A stretch of 64,000 nt of DNA from Pedobacter terrae (GCF_900100705.1 NZ_FNCH01000004.1:186001-250000), one strand, 5' to 3'. Counted from the stretch's first letter, positions 1 through 8,750 are shown. Notes: generated from the letters alone by a model not told the origin. Program-made: numbers and translations.

Positions 1-1
1 G

Positions 2-562
2 CAACAGCTTTATGGCAAGATACTGGATGAAGAAGCCGACAAGCTGAACGGTCTAATGAACAAATTACTGGCCTTTACACAAATCGAAAATAAGGCGATA
101 AAACTCAACCAGGAAGAAGTTAATATTGTTGATTTTATTGAAAGTACAATCGAATCACATACGCTAAAACATCCTGATTTTAAGATTACCTACGAAGTGG
201 TAGGCTTTAAAACCTTTATTACTGACCCGGTGTTGTTAGGAAGTCTGTTCGATAATCTGGCAGAGAACGCTTACAAGTATTCTAAACCAGAACAGAAAAA
301 ATTACACATTAGTGCAAAGCTGATAAAAGGGGTGCTGGTTTTTCGCTTTGCCGATAAAGGGATAGGCATCGCGTCATCTGAATTAAACAATATATTTAAA
401 AAGTTTTTCAGGATCCAGAATGAATATAACCAAATGGGCAGTGTTGGCCTGGGTTTGGCATTCTGCAAAGAACTGGTTAACTTTATGGAAGGAGAAATCT
501 CCGTAAAAAGTAAAGTAGGAAGTGGTACGGAGTTTAAAATCGTGCTACCTTATAATAGTTAA
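2..562 (+). CDS. Sensor histidine kinase, C-terminal part (5' end outside window)
   Basis: The frame is open from base 2, so this is the 3' part of a gene that starts before the window. The first residues look like the second helix of a DHp domain (acidic, then LMNKLLAFTQIE), followed by a HATPase_c domain: N box NLAENAYKYS (about bases 254-290), G1 box DKGIGI, F box FKKFFRI and G2 box GLGLAF. These motifs bind ATP in two-component kinases, which autophosphorylate a His (not in the window) and pass the phosphate to a response regulator. The response regulator gene follows 94 bp downstream on the same strand, so the two are probably cognate partners. The signal sensed cannot be deduced because the sensor region is missing. 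Confidence 0.93.
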   Translation, partial: QQLYGKILDEEADKLNGLMNKLLAFTQIENKAIKLNQEEVNIVDFIESTIESHTLKHPDFKITYEVVGFKTFITDPVLLGSLFDNLAENAYKYSKPEQKKLHISAKLIKGVLVFRFADKGIGIASSELNNIFKKFFRIQNEYNQMGSVGLGLAFCKELVNFMEGEISVKSKVGSGTEFKIVLPYNS

Positions 563-656
563 AAATTGGAAAGTTAAAGGTTGGAAGGTTAAAGTTAGAC
601 TTAACCTTCAAACATGACAACGTTTCAACCTTACAACCGTATTAAAACACACATAA
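563..656. repeat. Short self-complementary array between kinase and regulator genes
   Basis: The gap holds repeated variants of GGTTGGAAGGTTAAAG on the left and their complement (ACTTAACCTT, CAACCTTACAACC) on the right, so the transcript could fold into an imperfect hairpin. It sits between two co-directional genes that are probably cotranscribed. Similar wording (CAACCTTCC, CCTTCAACCTTAC) recurs at about 4328-4430. Confidence 0.6.
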
Positions 657-1346
657 ATGTCTAAAGAAGTAAAAATATTAATAGTAGAAGATGATGAGAA
701 TCTTCGTTTTTTGGTAGCACACCGATTAAAGGCTGAAGGTTACACGGTGATGGAAGCAAATGATGGTGAAGCGGGAGAAAGAATGATTTTGGCTGATCAG
801 CCTGATATTGTTTTGTTAGATTGGATGATGCCCGGCAAACAAGGTGCTGAGGTTTGCGAAAATATACGTAAACAGGGTTTCGAAAACCTGGTGATTATGA
901 TGACTGCTAAGGCACAGGATGTAGATAAAATTGATGCCTATAATTTTGGTGCATCTGATTATATCACCAAACCATTTAATATGGATGTTTTGGTGGCCAT
1001 GTTGGAGAATAAGGTGAAATTTATCGTCAATAAAGATTCGGCCGAAATACACCGTTTTGGCAATATGGAGCACCATCCAAACATTCATACTTTATTCAGA
1101 GATGGAAAGAAAATCGAATTAACGATATTGGAAAACCGTATCCTCCTTTATTTTCTGCGTAACCCTGGCAAGGTAATTAATCGTGATGAATTGATGCTCG
1201 TGGTTTGGGGCTACAACTCTGATGTAAATACCAGAACACTTGATATGCATATTGTACGCTTACGTAAGAAGATAGAATTGAATCCTGATAACCCACAGTT
1301 GCTACAAACCGTTAGAGGGGTAGGTTATCGATTTAATGCGGGATAA
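657..1346 (+). CDS. OmpR/PhoB-family DNA-binding response regulator
   Basis: At 229 aa it has the usual length of an OmpR-type regulator. The receiver domain (about residues 5-120) shows the acidic pair E11-D12-D13, the phosphoacceptor D55 in LLDWMMPG, T83 and K105 in the ITKPF motif. A winged-helix Trans_reg_C domain follows (about 130-228), with the typical RTLDMHIVRLRKKI recognition-helix region and an ending of the RGVGYRF type. It is expected to be phosphorylated by the kinase encoded just upstream and then to bind promoter DNA. The target genes are unknown. Confidence 0.96.
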   Translation: MSKEVKILIVEDDENLRFLVAHRLKAEGYTVMEANDGEAGERMILADQPDIVLLDWMMPGKQGAEVCENIRKQGFENLVIMMTAKAQDVDKIDAYNFGASDYITKPFNMDVLVAMLENKVKFIVNKDSAEIHRFGNMEHHPNIHTLFRDGKKIELTILENRILLYFLRNPGKVINRDELMLVVWGYNSDVNTRTLDMHIVRLRKKIELNPDNPQLLQTVRGVGYRFNAG

Positions 1347-1354
1347 ATAACAGT

Positions 1355-1447
1355 CGTCATTTCGACCGTAGTGGAGAAATCTATCATAGATTATCTAAGC
1401 TTTCTTTATAGATTTCTCCATTCCGTTGCACTCCAGTCGAAATGACG
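1355..1447. repeat. Dispersed palindromic repeat (GTCATTTCGAC type)
   Basis: CGTCATTTCGAC at 1355-1366 is matched by its reverse complement GTCGAAATGACG at 1436-1447. Inner arms GGAGAAATCTAT and ATAGATTTCTCC also pair. The structure lies between convergent genes and could act as a bidirectional terminator. A degraded relative lies at 20951-21040, which suggests a dispersed family. Confidence 0.75.
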
Positions 1448-1456
1448 AATGATTTA

Positions 1457-2701
1457 TTATGCCCTTTTAAGCGTAAATATCGTTATCTCTGGTAAAATAC
1501 CAACCCTGCCCGGATAACCTAAAAAGCCGTAGCCCACATTAACATAAAGCTGCTGTTTTTGCTCCTGATACAAGCCAGCCCATTCTTTGTAAATGTATTG
1601 CACCGGGCTCCATTGCATTTCTTTTAAACGCACACCAAGCTGCATGCCATGGGTATGGCCGCTAAACATGGCATCTATTTGGGGGTATTTCTTTAAAACC
1701 TCTCCACGCCAGTGTGAAGGATCGTGACTCAACAAAAGTTTAACTGGTAAATCATCCGTATTTTGAACTGCGAGTTCCATCTTCCCATATTTTGGAAAAC
1801 GCCCCATTCCCCAGTTTTCAATGCCTAAAATCCCGATTTCTTCTCCATCTACCTTTAATCTCCTGTTTTCGTTCATTAAAAGATCGTAGCCCATTATTTT
1901 ATGCACATCAACCATATCCTTCAGGTTTTTTACTTTGGCAGGAGATGATTCTTTGCCGAAATAATAATCACCGTAATCGTGGTTGCCTAATGAAGAATAT
2001 ACACCTAGTGGTGCTTTTACTTTCGAAAATATATCCTGATAGTCCCTTACTTCGTTCGTGAGGTTATTTACCAAATCACCGGTAAAAAAGATAAAATCGG
2101 GTTTCTCGCCCAACAACATTTCTACACCACCTTTTACAGCCGTTTTGTTGTAAAAGCTACCCGAGTGGATGTCAGAAATCTGCCCCATCGTAATCCCGTC
2201 AAAAGCTTTGGGTAGGTTAGGGAGGATTAAATTTACGCGCCTTACCTGGTAATCGTATGCGCCTGAAATAATACCCCAACTCAATGAGGTTAAAGGAACT
2301 GCTGCGGCCACCAATCCAGCTTTCACCAGAAATTCTGATCTTGATATCGGTGCTGCCTCGCTAATTGGCTGGTCTTTTACGATGTGTTTTTTTCTAAAAA
2401 TTTTGAGGAATAACCTGCGTAAGTCATCCAATACTAAAAAGGGTAACATAGCCAATTTACAGGCTACGGTTAAAAAGAAAGCCACTAAAATGATGGCCCT
2501 TAAGGTTAGGAAAAGATTTAGGTAAATGCCACAAAAAACACCAATAATCAATAAGGAGCTATAAGTCCAATAGGCAATGGAAAATATCTTTTTGGTATTT
2601 GGTTTCCATTTATTAAAGACAGCAGTGATGGCTTTAAAGCAATAAATATCAAATGCAATAATAAAGATGCAGGCTGCAATGATGAAGGGTAATCTTCCCA
2701 T
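1457..2701 (-). CDS. Membrane-anchored metallophosphoesterase (calcineurin-like, YkuE type)
   Basis: The 414-aa protein has three or so hydrophobic segments in its first 95 residues, a further hydrophobic stretch near residues 125-145, then a calcineurin-like phosphoesterase domain. The metal-binding motifs are in order: DIHSG (DxH), GDLVNN (GDxx), GNHDYGD (GNHD), a SHDP histidine and GHTHGMQLG (GHxH). These ligate a dinuclear metal centre. The arrangement resembles YkuE and related phosphodiesterases that face the outer side of the cytoplasmic membrane, some of which act on lipids; the substrate here is not known. The gene stands alone, converging with the response regulator gene. Confidence 0.9.
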   Translation of the reverse strand: MGRLPFIIAACIFIIAFDIYCFKAITAVFNKWKPNTKKIFSIAYWTYSSLLIIGVFCGIYLNLFLTLRAIILVAFFLTVACKLAMLPFLVLDDLRRLFLKIFRKKHIVKDQPISEAAPISRSEFLVKAGLVAAAVPLTSLSWGIISGAYDYQVRRVNLILPNLPKAFDGITMGQISDIHSGSFYNKTAVKGGVEMLLGEKPDFIFFTGDLVNNLTNEVRDYQDIFSKVKAPLGVYSSLGNHDYGDYYFGKESSPAKVKNLKDMVDVHKIMGYDLLMNENRRLKVDGEEIGILGIENWGMGRFPKYGKMELAVQNTDDLPVKLLLSHDPSHWRGEVLKKYPQIDAMFSGHTHGMQLGVRLKEMQWSPVQYIYKEWAGLYQEQKQQLYVNVGYGFLGYPGRVGILPEITIFTLKRA

Positions 2702-2725
2702 TATGTTTAAGGTTTATAAATAAAA

Positions 2726-2766
2726 AGCTTTAACAGATTCTTCTTTAAGGAAGAATTGTCAAAGCT
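2726..2766 (-). terminator. Rho-independent terminator of the AAA+ ATPase gene
   Basis: AGCTTTAACA at 2726-2735 pairs imperfectly with TGTCAAAGCT at 2757-2766, and ATTCTTC (2737-2743) pairs with GAAGAAT (2750-2756). Read on the minus strand the hairpin is followed by a T-rich run, just after the stop of the gene ending at 2790. Confidence 0.7.
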
Positions 2767-2789
2767 AATCAAATTAGAGAAATTCGATA

Positions 2790-4277
2790 TTATCTGAAAT
2801 CGTCTTCATCCTCTTCTTCATCAAATTCGGCGTTGAATAAACTGCCAAACATATCAGAAAAGCCGAAGCCGCCATTTAAAAAGTTTTTGCTCAGTTGTGA
2901 GTATTCGGCCAAACCATGTAACACAAATTCCATTAACAGTAAATTTTGGTTCTCGCTTAACTTAGGATGAAACTTCGTCACCAGATCATATAAACCTGGT
3001 ACCAGCATCAGTGCCTTTTTGTATTGTGCATTCGTTAAAGCGTCGGTAACATCAACATTATTCCCATCGGTAAACCACTCGGTTATTTCGGTATAAGGAT
3101 TAGCCGTTTTTGTTTTCTTTGCTTTTTCCGGATCGGGGAAATAACGTGCGAACATGGTTTTAACAGCCTTGCCAATTAATGTAGTGGCTACATGTGCAGG
3201 TCCTTCCAATTCGCCTTCATAAACCAATTCTATCTTGCCCGTTATGGCCGGGATAATTCCAGCAAGATCAGATAAACGTACAAAGGTGTTTTTCTCACCT
3301 GCAATCAGCATTCTTCTTTCAGCGGTGCTGATCAGATTCTCATAGGCAGAAATGGTTAACCTTGCCGATACACCCGATTTTTGATCTATATATTCACTTT
3401 TACGCGCTTCAAAAGCAATTTGCTCTATTAAATCTTTTACCAATCCATCCGCCTCAATATTGGCGCGTTGATCAGCCGTTAATTTTGCCTCCTGGAAGGT
3501 GATCTGGCGCGAAATTTCGACTGTTTTTGGGTAATGGGTCAAAATCTGACTTTCAATCCTGTCTTTTAGTGGTGTAACAATGCTTCCACGGTTGGTGTAA
3601 TCTTCCGGATTTGCCGTAAATACAAACTGGATATCTAAAGGTAAACGCAATTTGAAACCGCGAATCTGGATATCTTTTTCCTGCAGCATGTTAAATAGGG
3701 CCACCTGGATACGTGCCTGTAGATCGGGCAGCTCATTGATTACAAATATACTACGGTGTGCACGCGGAATTAAACCAAAGTGGATTACACGTTCATCATT
3801 ATAGGTTAATTTCAGTGTAGCAGCTTTAATAGGGTCAACATCGCCAATTAAATCGGCAACGGTAACATCTGGTGTCGCCAGCTTTTCGGTATATCGCTCA
3901 CTTCTGTGCAACCAGGCAATTTCGGTTTCATCACCCTTGGTGGCAATTTCATTTTTAGCATACCAGGAAATTGGATTCAACGGATCATCGAAAATCTCAC
4001 TTCCGGCTACGTATGGTACATATTCATCCAGTAGGTTGACCATTAAACGGGCGATACGCGTTTTTGCCTGTCCGCGTAAACCTAAAAGTAAAATGTTATG
4101 ACGCGATAAAATGGCGGTTTGCAGCTCAGGAATCACCGTTTCATCATAACCAATAATGCCTTCAAACTCTGTTTTTTTATCACGTAAAACTTTAATCAGG
4201 TTTTCCCTGAGTTCTTCTTTTACCGATCTTGATTTATATGCTGTGGTTTTTAACTGGCCTAATGTTGTGTTTTTCAT
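2790..4277 (-). CDS. AAA+ ATPase of the MoxR / magnesium-chelatase (BchI/ChlI-like) type
   Basis: The 495-aa protein carries an AAA+ core at about residues 40-340. The Walker A position reads GLRGQAKT (66-73), with Ala71 where the consensus has Gly. The Walker B position reads IFVINE (177-182), with Asn181 where Asp is usual. FTANPEDYTNRG and TPLKDRIESQ resemble sensor 1 and the segment that follows it in chelatase-type ATPases. The C-terminal tail is strongly acidic. The next gene upstream on the same strand encodes a VWA/MIDAS protein, so the pair matches the general ATPase-plus-VWA arrangement of chelatase subunits I and D and of MoxR systems, which remodel or activate protein partners. 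The client is unknown. The motif variants may be normal for this subfamily; I could not compare homologues. Confidence 0.85.
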   Translation of the reverse strand: MKNTTLGQLKTTAYKSRSVKEELRENLIKVLRDKKTEFEGIIGYDETVIPELQTAILSRHNILLLGLRGQAKTRIARLMVNLLDEYVPYVAGSEIFDDPLNPISWYAKNEIATKGDETEIAWLHRSERYTEKLATPDVTVADLIGDVDPIKAATLKLTYNDERVIHFGLIPRAHRSIFVINELPDLQARIQVALFNMLQEKDIQIRGFKLRLPLDIQFVFTANPEDYTNRGSIVTPLKDRIESQILTHYPKTVEISRQITFQEAKLTADQRANIEADGLVKDLIEQIAFEARKSEYIDQKSGVSARLTISAYENLISTAERRMLIAGEKNTFVRLSDLAGIIPAITGKIELVYEGELEGPAHVATTLIGKAVKTMFARYFPDPEKAKKTKTANPYTEITEWFTDGNNVDVTDALTNAQYKKALMLVPGLYDLVTKFHPKLSENQNLLLMEFVLHGLAEYSQLSKNFLNGGFGFSDMFGSLFNAEFDEEEDEDDFR

Positions 4278-4420
4278 TTCGTGGTTTAAATATTGAAAAG
4301 TTAATCAGATCAAAAGTTTGTAAATAACAACCTTCCAATCTTCGCTTACTCTTATTGGTAATAAGTTGAATATTTAGGCGATGGGTTTTACTTTCGTCCT
4401 TCTTGCCTTTACCTTCAACC

Positions 4421-5518
4421 TTACTTAACTGTTTTACGTCTATTTTTAATATAATCTTCAAAAATGTATTCGCCCAAACCATTTAAGGAGCTATAAAAAG
4501 CCCTGCCGCCATTAATTTCGGTAAACTGCCTAACAAACTGTTGCAGGTAAGGATCTTTGGCAATCATAAATGTAGTAATCGGAATCTTCAGCCGCTTACA
4601 TTGGGCTGCCATGTTTAAGGTTTTGTTAATGACCTTCCTATCCAAACCCATACTGTTTTTATAGTATTTACCATTTTCCTTTAGGCAGGTTGGTTTTCCG
4701 TCGGTAATCATAAAAATCTGTTTATTATGCGTTTTCCTTCGGCGAAGCAGATCTGCAGCCAATTCTAACCCCGCATAAGTATTGGTATGGTATGGGCCAA
4801 CCTGCAAGTAAGGCAGATCTTTCACGCTAATGGGCCAGGCATCATTTCCAAAAACCACAATATCTAAAGTATCTTTCGGGTATTTCGTTTTAATCAGCTC
4901 TGCCAGGGCCATGGCCACTTTTTTTGCAGGGGTAATCCGGTCTTCGCCATATAAAATCATGGAGTGCGAAATATCGATCATTAATACCGTAGAGGTTAGG
5001 GTTTTAAAATCCTTTTCCTCTACTTCCAGATCGCGGTCGGTTAAAGTGAAATCGCCAATGCCGTGGTTAATCTGTGCATTTTGTATCGAAGCAGTCATAT
5101 CGATCTGATCCAAACTATCACCGAAATTATATTCCCGTCTGTCGGCATTTTTCTCTTCCCCAATCCCAGATTGGCTGCTGTTGTGGTTACCGCGACCAGA
5201 TTTTTTGAGTTTCCCGAAAATTTCGTCCAGAGCAGATTTGCGGATGGTCTGTTCTGTTTTGGCGGTAATTTTAAATTCTCCCGACTGATTGTCTTCTGTC
5301 AGGTAGCCCTTATCTTTCAGGTCGTCGATAAAATTACCGATACCATAATCGTTATTGGTTAATTTATATTGTTTGTCCAGCTCGTTCAGCCAGCTTAAAG
5401 CCTCTGCTGCATCTCCAGCTGTATAATTTAGCAGTTCGCTAAATAATTTCAGCAACTCATCAAAACCACCTTTTGGCGTATCGCCCGGCTTATAATCAGA
5501 AAAACGAAAACCTCTCAT
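4421..5518 (-). CDS. VWA-domain protein, partner of the AAA+ ATPase
   Basis: The protein has 365 aa. Its first 170 residues are charged and unrecognised. A von Willebrand factor A domain follows, with a complete MIDAS metal site: D182-x-S184-x-S186 in IDISHS, a Thr near 245-247 and the ITDGK motif at 271-275. VWA domains of this kind bind a metal and a protein partner. The gene lies 143 bp upstream of the AAA+ ATPase gene on the same strand, as in chelatase D/I and MoxR-VWA pairs, so the two products probably form one complex. No signal peptide or membrane segment was seen, which points to the cytoplasm. Confidence 0.88.
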   Translation of the reverse strand: MRGFRFSDYKPGDTPKGGFDELLKLFSELLNYTAGDAAEALSWLNELDKQYKLTNNDYGIGNFIDDLKDKGYLTEDNQSGEFKITAKTEQTIRKSALDEIFGKLKKSGRGNHNSSQSGIGEEKNADRREYNFGDSLDQIDMTASIQNAQINHGIGDFTLTDRDLEVEEKDFKTLTSTVLMIDISHSMILYGEDRITPAKKVAMALAELIKTKYPKDTLDIVVFGNDAWPISVKDLPYLQVGPYHTNTYAGLELAADLLRRRKTHNKQIFMITDGKPTCLKENGKYYKNSMGLDRKVINKTLNMAAQCKRLKIPITTFMIAKDPYLQQFVRQFTEINGGRAFYSSLNGLGEYIFEDYIKNRRKTVK

Positions 5519-5639
5519 GTGTTTATATTAACGATTTATCGAAGATAAAAGTTTCGCTTAGTATTAATTTAAGCGCGGTGTCATATTTGGAATGAAGCTA
5601 AAAGGTAAAAGCTGAAAGATCAAAGCACAGCTAAGCTAA

Positions 5640-5940
5640 AATTTCTAACTGTTAATGTAAACTGCCAATTACAAACGGCTAACTGCAAACTGCAAACTGC
5701 CAATTGCCAATTGCAAACTGATTTGGGCGTTCCCCAATCCCGATGAAAAATCGGGAAAGGGTCGGGCTTTTCAGGGCTGCGCTTCGCTTCGGTACCGGTG
5801 AAGAACCGGCACTGAACCCTTACAATCCCTAACGCAAAACCAATAGGTATAAATAGAAAGGATTAACTTGAATTGAAAACTGTTAACTGGAAACTGTCAA
5901 CTGAAAACTGTCAACTGGAAACTGTCAACTGGAAGCAGAA
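5640..5940. repeat. Intergenic repeat block: two AACTG arrays flanking a GGGCGT element
   Basis: The 426-bp gap 5519-5944 has no convincing gene. At about 5643-5720 there are serial variants of AAACTGCCAATTGC; at about 5874-5934 four close copies of GAAAACTGTCAACTG. Between them (5726-5835) lies an element starting GGGCGTTCCCC, with a hairpin CCCGAT/ATCGGG (5739-5755) and GGGTCGGGCT; a relative begins at about 24976. The block separates two minus-strand genes. Confidence 0.7.
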
Positions 5941-5944
5941 TGTT

Positions 5945-6826
5945 CTATTCAAGAGACATGTGGTAAATCTTTTTATTATACTCAGGGTTTGCCCCTGGTT
6001 GAGAGGCTACAAAAGCACCCACCTTACAGGCATTGTCTAAAGTGGTTTCCATAGGGTAACCTTGCAGGTAGCAGGCAATAAAAGTGGCTAAAAAGGCATC
6101 GCCTGCACCAACGGTATCAGCTACCTGAACCTTATAACCCGCATGTTTAAATAATTTGCCTTCCTTTAATACGCAGGCACCTTTATCACCAAGTGTAAGG
6201 CAGATCGTTTCGATATTAAACTGGCTTGAAAGCTGTTTTAACAATTGTTCATCAGTATTGCCCGTTAAACCGAATGATTCTTTTACCCAAACAATTTCAT
6301 CCTCGTTTATTTTCAGGATATCTGCTTTGGCCAAAAGCTGCTCAATTAGTTCTTTTGAATAAAATGGTGCCCGGAGGTTAATATCGAATATTTTAGTTTT
6401 TGCATGGTCTAAGAGTTCAAGGATGGTTTTTTTAGATTTATCTTCCCTGCAGGTTAAGCTACAATACACCAAGGCATCTGCCTGTTGTACGGCCTTTATG
6501 TTCTCGGCTGTAGTTTTGATATCATCCCATGCTACGGGTTGTTTAATGGTATAAGTAGCCTGATGATTTTCGTCTAGCTGTACCACAACCGTACTGGTTG
6601 GTAATGCTGCATTAATTTGAATTAAATCAGTTCCGAAATGACTGCCGGTTAGAAAATTAACTAGCTCTTTGCCGTTTTCATCATGGCCTATGGCACTAAT
6701 AAAGCGGCTTTCTATACCTTGTTTGTGTAAATTAAGGGCAACATTCATGCTCGAGCCGCCAGCTTTTTTGCCTTCCGGAAAAACATCCCAGAGTATTTCG
6801 CCAATTGTAATTACTTTATTTTGCAT
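5945..6826 (-). CDS. PfkB-family carbohydrate kinase (fructokinase-like)
   Basis: The 293-aa protein starts with GEILWDVFPEGKKAGGSS, the substrate-binding N-terminal signature typical of fructokinases in this family, and contains the PfkB signature 2 around G240-A-G-D243, where D243 would be the catalytic base and the Gly residues form the anion hole. It should phosphorylate a free sugar, probably fructose, with ATP in the cytoplasm. The length is normal. No sugar transporter or hydrolase gene adjoins it, so the exact substrate cannot be settled from context. Confidence 0.9.
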   Translation of the reverse strand: MQNKVITIGEILWDVFPEGKKAGGSSMNVALNLHKQGIESRFISAIGHDENGKELVNFLTGSHFGTDLIQINAALPTSTVVVQLDENHQATYTIKQPVAWDDIKTTAENIKAVQQADALVYCSLTCREDKSKKTILELLDHAKTKIFDINLRAPFYSKELIEQLLAKADILKINEDEIVWVKESFGLTGNTDEQLLKQLSSQFNIETICLTLGDKGACVLKEGKLFKHAGYKVQVADTVGAGDAFLATFIACYLQGYPMETTLDNACKVGAFVASQPGANPEYNKKIYHMSLE

Positions 6827-6916
6827 AGCAGATTTATAGAGATGTAAATAAAGAATTTTTAAGCATGGAACAAAATAATTTGTTTCATATCTTTAATTTT
6901 TACCTTAACTCAGATA

Positions 6917-7345
6917 ATGATGAAAAGAATACTGGTAATCGCATTGTTTTTAGCTTCCTTTAGTGCTTTTGCTCAAAATGCAAAAGATAAACAAGCCATA
7001 CTTAATTTACTTGAAAGGCAGCGTACCGATTGGAATAAAGGTGATGTTGAAGCTTTTATGCAGGGTTATGAAAAATCGGATAGTTTACTTTTTGTGGGTA
7101 AAAGCGGACCAACTTATGGCTGGCAAAAAACATTGGATAATTATAAAAAAGGTTATCCTGATAAATCTGCCATGGGCTTTTTGGTATTCGGCATAAAAAA
7201 GGTTGATTTTTTAAAACCTGATGTGGCTTTTGTATTGGGCAGCTGGAATGTAAAACGTGAGAAAGATGAACTGAAAGGGTATTTCACCTTATTAATTAAA
7301 AAAATTAAGGGCGAATGGAAAGTGGTTGTAGATCATAGCTCATAA
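6917..7345 (+). CDS. Secreted DUF4440 / SnoaL-like (NTF2 fold) protein
   Basis: The 142-aa protein has a clear signal peptide (MMKRILVIALFLASFSAFAQ) with cleavage likely after AFA. The rest fits the DUF4440/SnoaL-like cone fold: a helical QAILNLLERQRTDWNKGD segment, then alternating strands and a final GEWKVVVDHSS strand, as is typical of this group. Members are small periplasmic proteins of mostly unknown role. It is divergent from the PfkB gene and lies 18 bp before the next lipoprotein gene, so the two are probably cotranscribed. Confidence 0.8.
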   Translation: MMKRILVIALFLASFSAFAQNAKDKQAILNLLERQRTDWNKGDVEAFMQGYEKSDSLLFVGKSGPTYGWQKTLDNYKKGYPDKSAMGFLVFGIKKVDFLKPDVAFVLGSWNVKREKDELKGYFTLLIKKIKGEWKVVVDHSS

Positions 7346-7363
7346 GTAACATTTACTTCAAAC

Positions 7364-7906
7364 ATGAAAAATATACTTAGCGTTATTTTTTCGTTTTTAC
7401 TATTTGTTTCTTGCAATTACTCTTCAAACCGTAAAGACCAGCCCGTGCTTTACCAAAAAAATGGATTGAGTATTCAGTTGCCCAATAAATATTGGAAAGT
7501 AATAAAAGATCGTCCCATTGATGGAATAAAGGGAACACGCATCATTTCCATAGACAATCAAGAGCCTCTAAGCAAGGATGGTTATCTGGTTTTGACAGAA
7601 ATAAATAAAAACCTCAATCTAAGTTCATTTCTGGAGAAAACAATTCGTTCATACAGAAGTATCTATCGGCAAAAAAAGATAGCGTTTGGATTACTTGATA
7701 CTGCCCGCAATATTAAAGTTGGAAATAAAGAAGCGCTTAGGGTCGGTTTCGAAACCTCGGTTATAGCAAATAGAAATATTGGGAGCATCGCCCTTTTTAA
7801 ACTTAAGGATAAAACTTATTCTTTTATATTCATGGGCGAAGCAAAAGAGGCCAAGAATTATCATAAACTGCTGGATTCGATGATTAGCTCATTTAAAGTG
7901 AATTAA
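7364..7906 (+). CDS. Hypothetical lipoprotein
   Basis: The 180-aa product has a lipoprotein signal: Lys, a hydrophobic stretch, then LFVSC with the Cys at 17. The body has no motif I recognise. It has alternating strand-like segments and ends with a LLDSMISSFKV helix, a layout that loosely resembles PsbP/MOG1-like or DUF1795-like lipoproteins that start with a GLSIQLP strand; this is only a resemblance. It follows the DUF4440 gene by 18 bp, so coexpression is likely. Confidence 0.65.
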   Translation: MKNILSVIFSFLLFVSCNYSSNRKDQPVLYQKNGLSIQLPNKYWKVIKDRPIDGIKGTRIISIDNQEPLSKDGYLVLTEINKNLNLSSFLEKTIRSYRSIYRQKKIAFGLLDTARNIKVGNKEALRVGFETSVIANRNIGSIALFKLKDKTYSFIFMGEAKEAKNYHKLLDSMISSFKVN

Positions 7907-7993
7907 ATGAATCTCAGCTAAAATTACCTTTATAGTCCTCGTTTGTAACGAAGATTTGCGGGAATAGCATTTTTAATGCTGTAAGAGTAATGT

Positions 7994-8040
7994 AAAGGCG
8001 ATAAAATCGCCTTTCTCATACATCCCGATTGAAAATCGGG
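7994..8040. terminator. Two adjacent hairpins between convergent genes
   Basis: AAAGGCGAT (7994-8002) pairs with ATCGCCTTT (8006-8014), and CCCGATT (8024-8030) pairs with AATCGGG (8034-8040). They lie between the convergent lipoprotein and acetyltransferase genes and may end transcription from both sides, although neither is followed by a long T run. The CCCGATnGAAAATCGGG hairpin also occurs near 5739. Confidence 0.55.
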
Positions 8041-8052
8041 ACGATGATTGAT

Positions 8053-8667
8053 TTACTCTCCTAACTTAAAATCTTTGTAATAATAATCTTTATCTGCATC
8101 AGTTAACTGGCGGATTATCCTGCATGGGTTCCCTGCGGCAAAAACGTTATCCGGAATATCTCTGGTTACAATACTTCCTGATCCGATTACCACGTTAGAT
8201 CCTATTTTAACGCCCGGGTTAATCACTACATTTCCACCGATCCAGACACTATTGCCAATGGTAATTTCTTGTGCCCATTCATATTCCTGATCACGCAAAT
8301 GAGCATGAATGGGATGCCCTGCAGTATAAATGGCCACATTTGGTGCTATAAAAACATGATTACCAATGCTCACTTTTGCGCAATCTAAAATAACGAGGTT
8401 AAAATTGGCATAAAAATTATCACCGATTTCAATATTATAGCCATAATCGCATCTGAAGGGTGGTTCTACATAAAACATTTTTTCTGTTTTGCCAAAAAGT
8501 CGTTTCAATAAATCCTTACGCTGTTTAATGAATTTCGGAGCCAAATGATTAAACTCGTAAACCATTTCGCGGGCTTTTAATCTTTCTTTTGACAGTTCTG
8601 CATCACCAGCCAGATAAGCTTTGCCTGCCAGCATTTTTTGTTTTTCGGTAAGTATATTGGTATCCAT
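8053..8667 (-). CDS. Maltose O-acetyltransferase-like hexapeptide-repeat acetyltransferase
   Basis: The 204-aa protein has the N-terminal Mac domain of maltose/galactoside acetyltransferases (KQKMLAGKAY, then helices) followed by a left-handed beta-helix of hexapeptide repeats. The conserved Y-x-AGHP segment (YTAGHPIH) contains the His expected to be catalytic, and IGNSVWIGGNVVINPGVKIG is typical of LacA/Maa/NodL enzymes. It should transfer acetyl from acetyl-CoA to a sugar hydroxyl in the cytoplasm. The substrate cannot be told from sequence. The length is slightly above the usual 185-200. Confidence 0.9.
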   Translation of the reverse strand: MDTNILTEKQKMLAGKAYLAGDAELSKERLKAREMVYEFNHLAPKFIKQRKDLLKRLFGKTEKMFYVEPPFRCDYGYNIEIGDNFYANFNLVILDCAKVSIGNHVFIAPNVAIYTAGHPIHAHLRDQEYEWAQEITIGNSVWIGGNVVINPGVKIGSNVVIGSGSIVTRDIPDNVFAAGNPCRIIRQLTDADKDYYYKDFKLGE

Positions 8668-8717
8668 CTGTGATCCGATTTTTAACGTGCACTAAAATAT
8701 AATTTGCAATGATAACA

Positions 8718-8750
8718 AAAACGGGGCTATCGTTTACCGATGCCCCGTTG
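8718..8750 (-). terminator. Rho-independent terminator after the cupin gene
   Basis: The minus strand reads AACGGGGCATCGG, a short loop, CGATAGCCCCGTT, then TTTGTTA. The stem is GC-rich and lies 22 bp after the stop of the minus-strand gene ending at 8772. Confidence 0.85.

Noticed and set aside
4234..4482. 82-codon frame spanning the VWA-AAA gap
   Set aside because: It overlaps both neighbouring genes in a different frame and contains array words.
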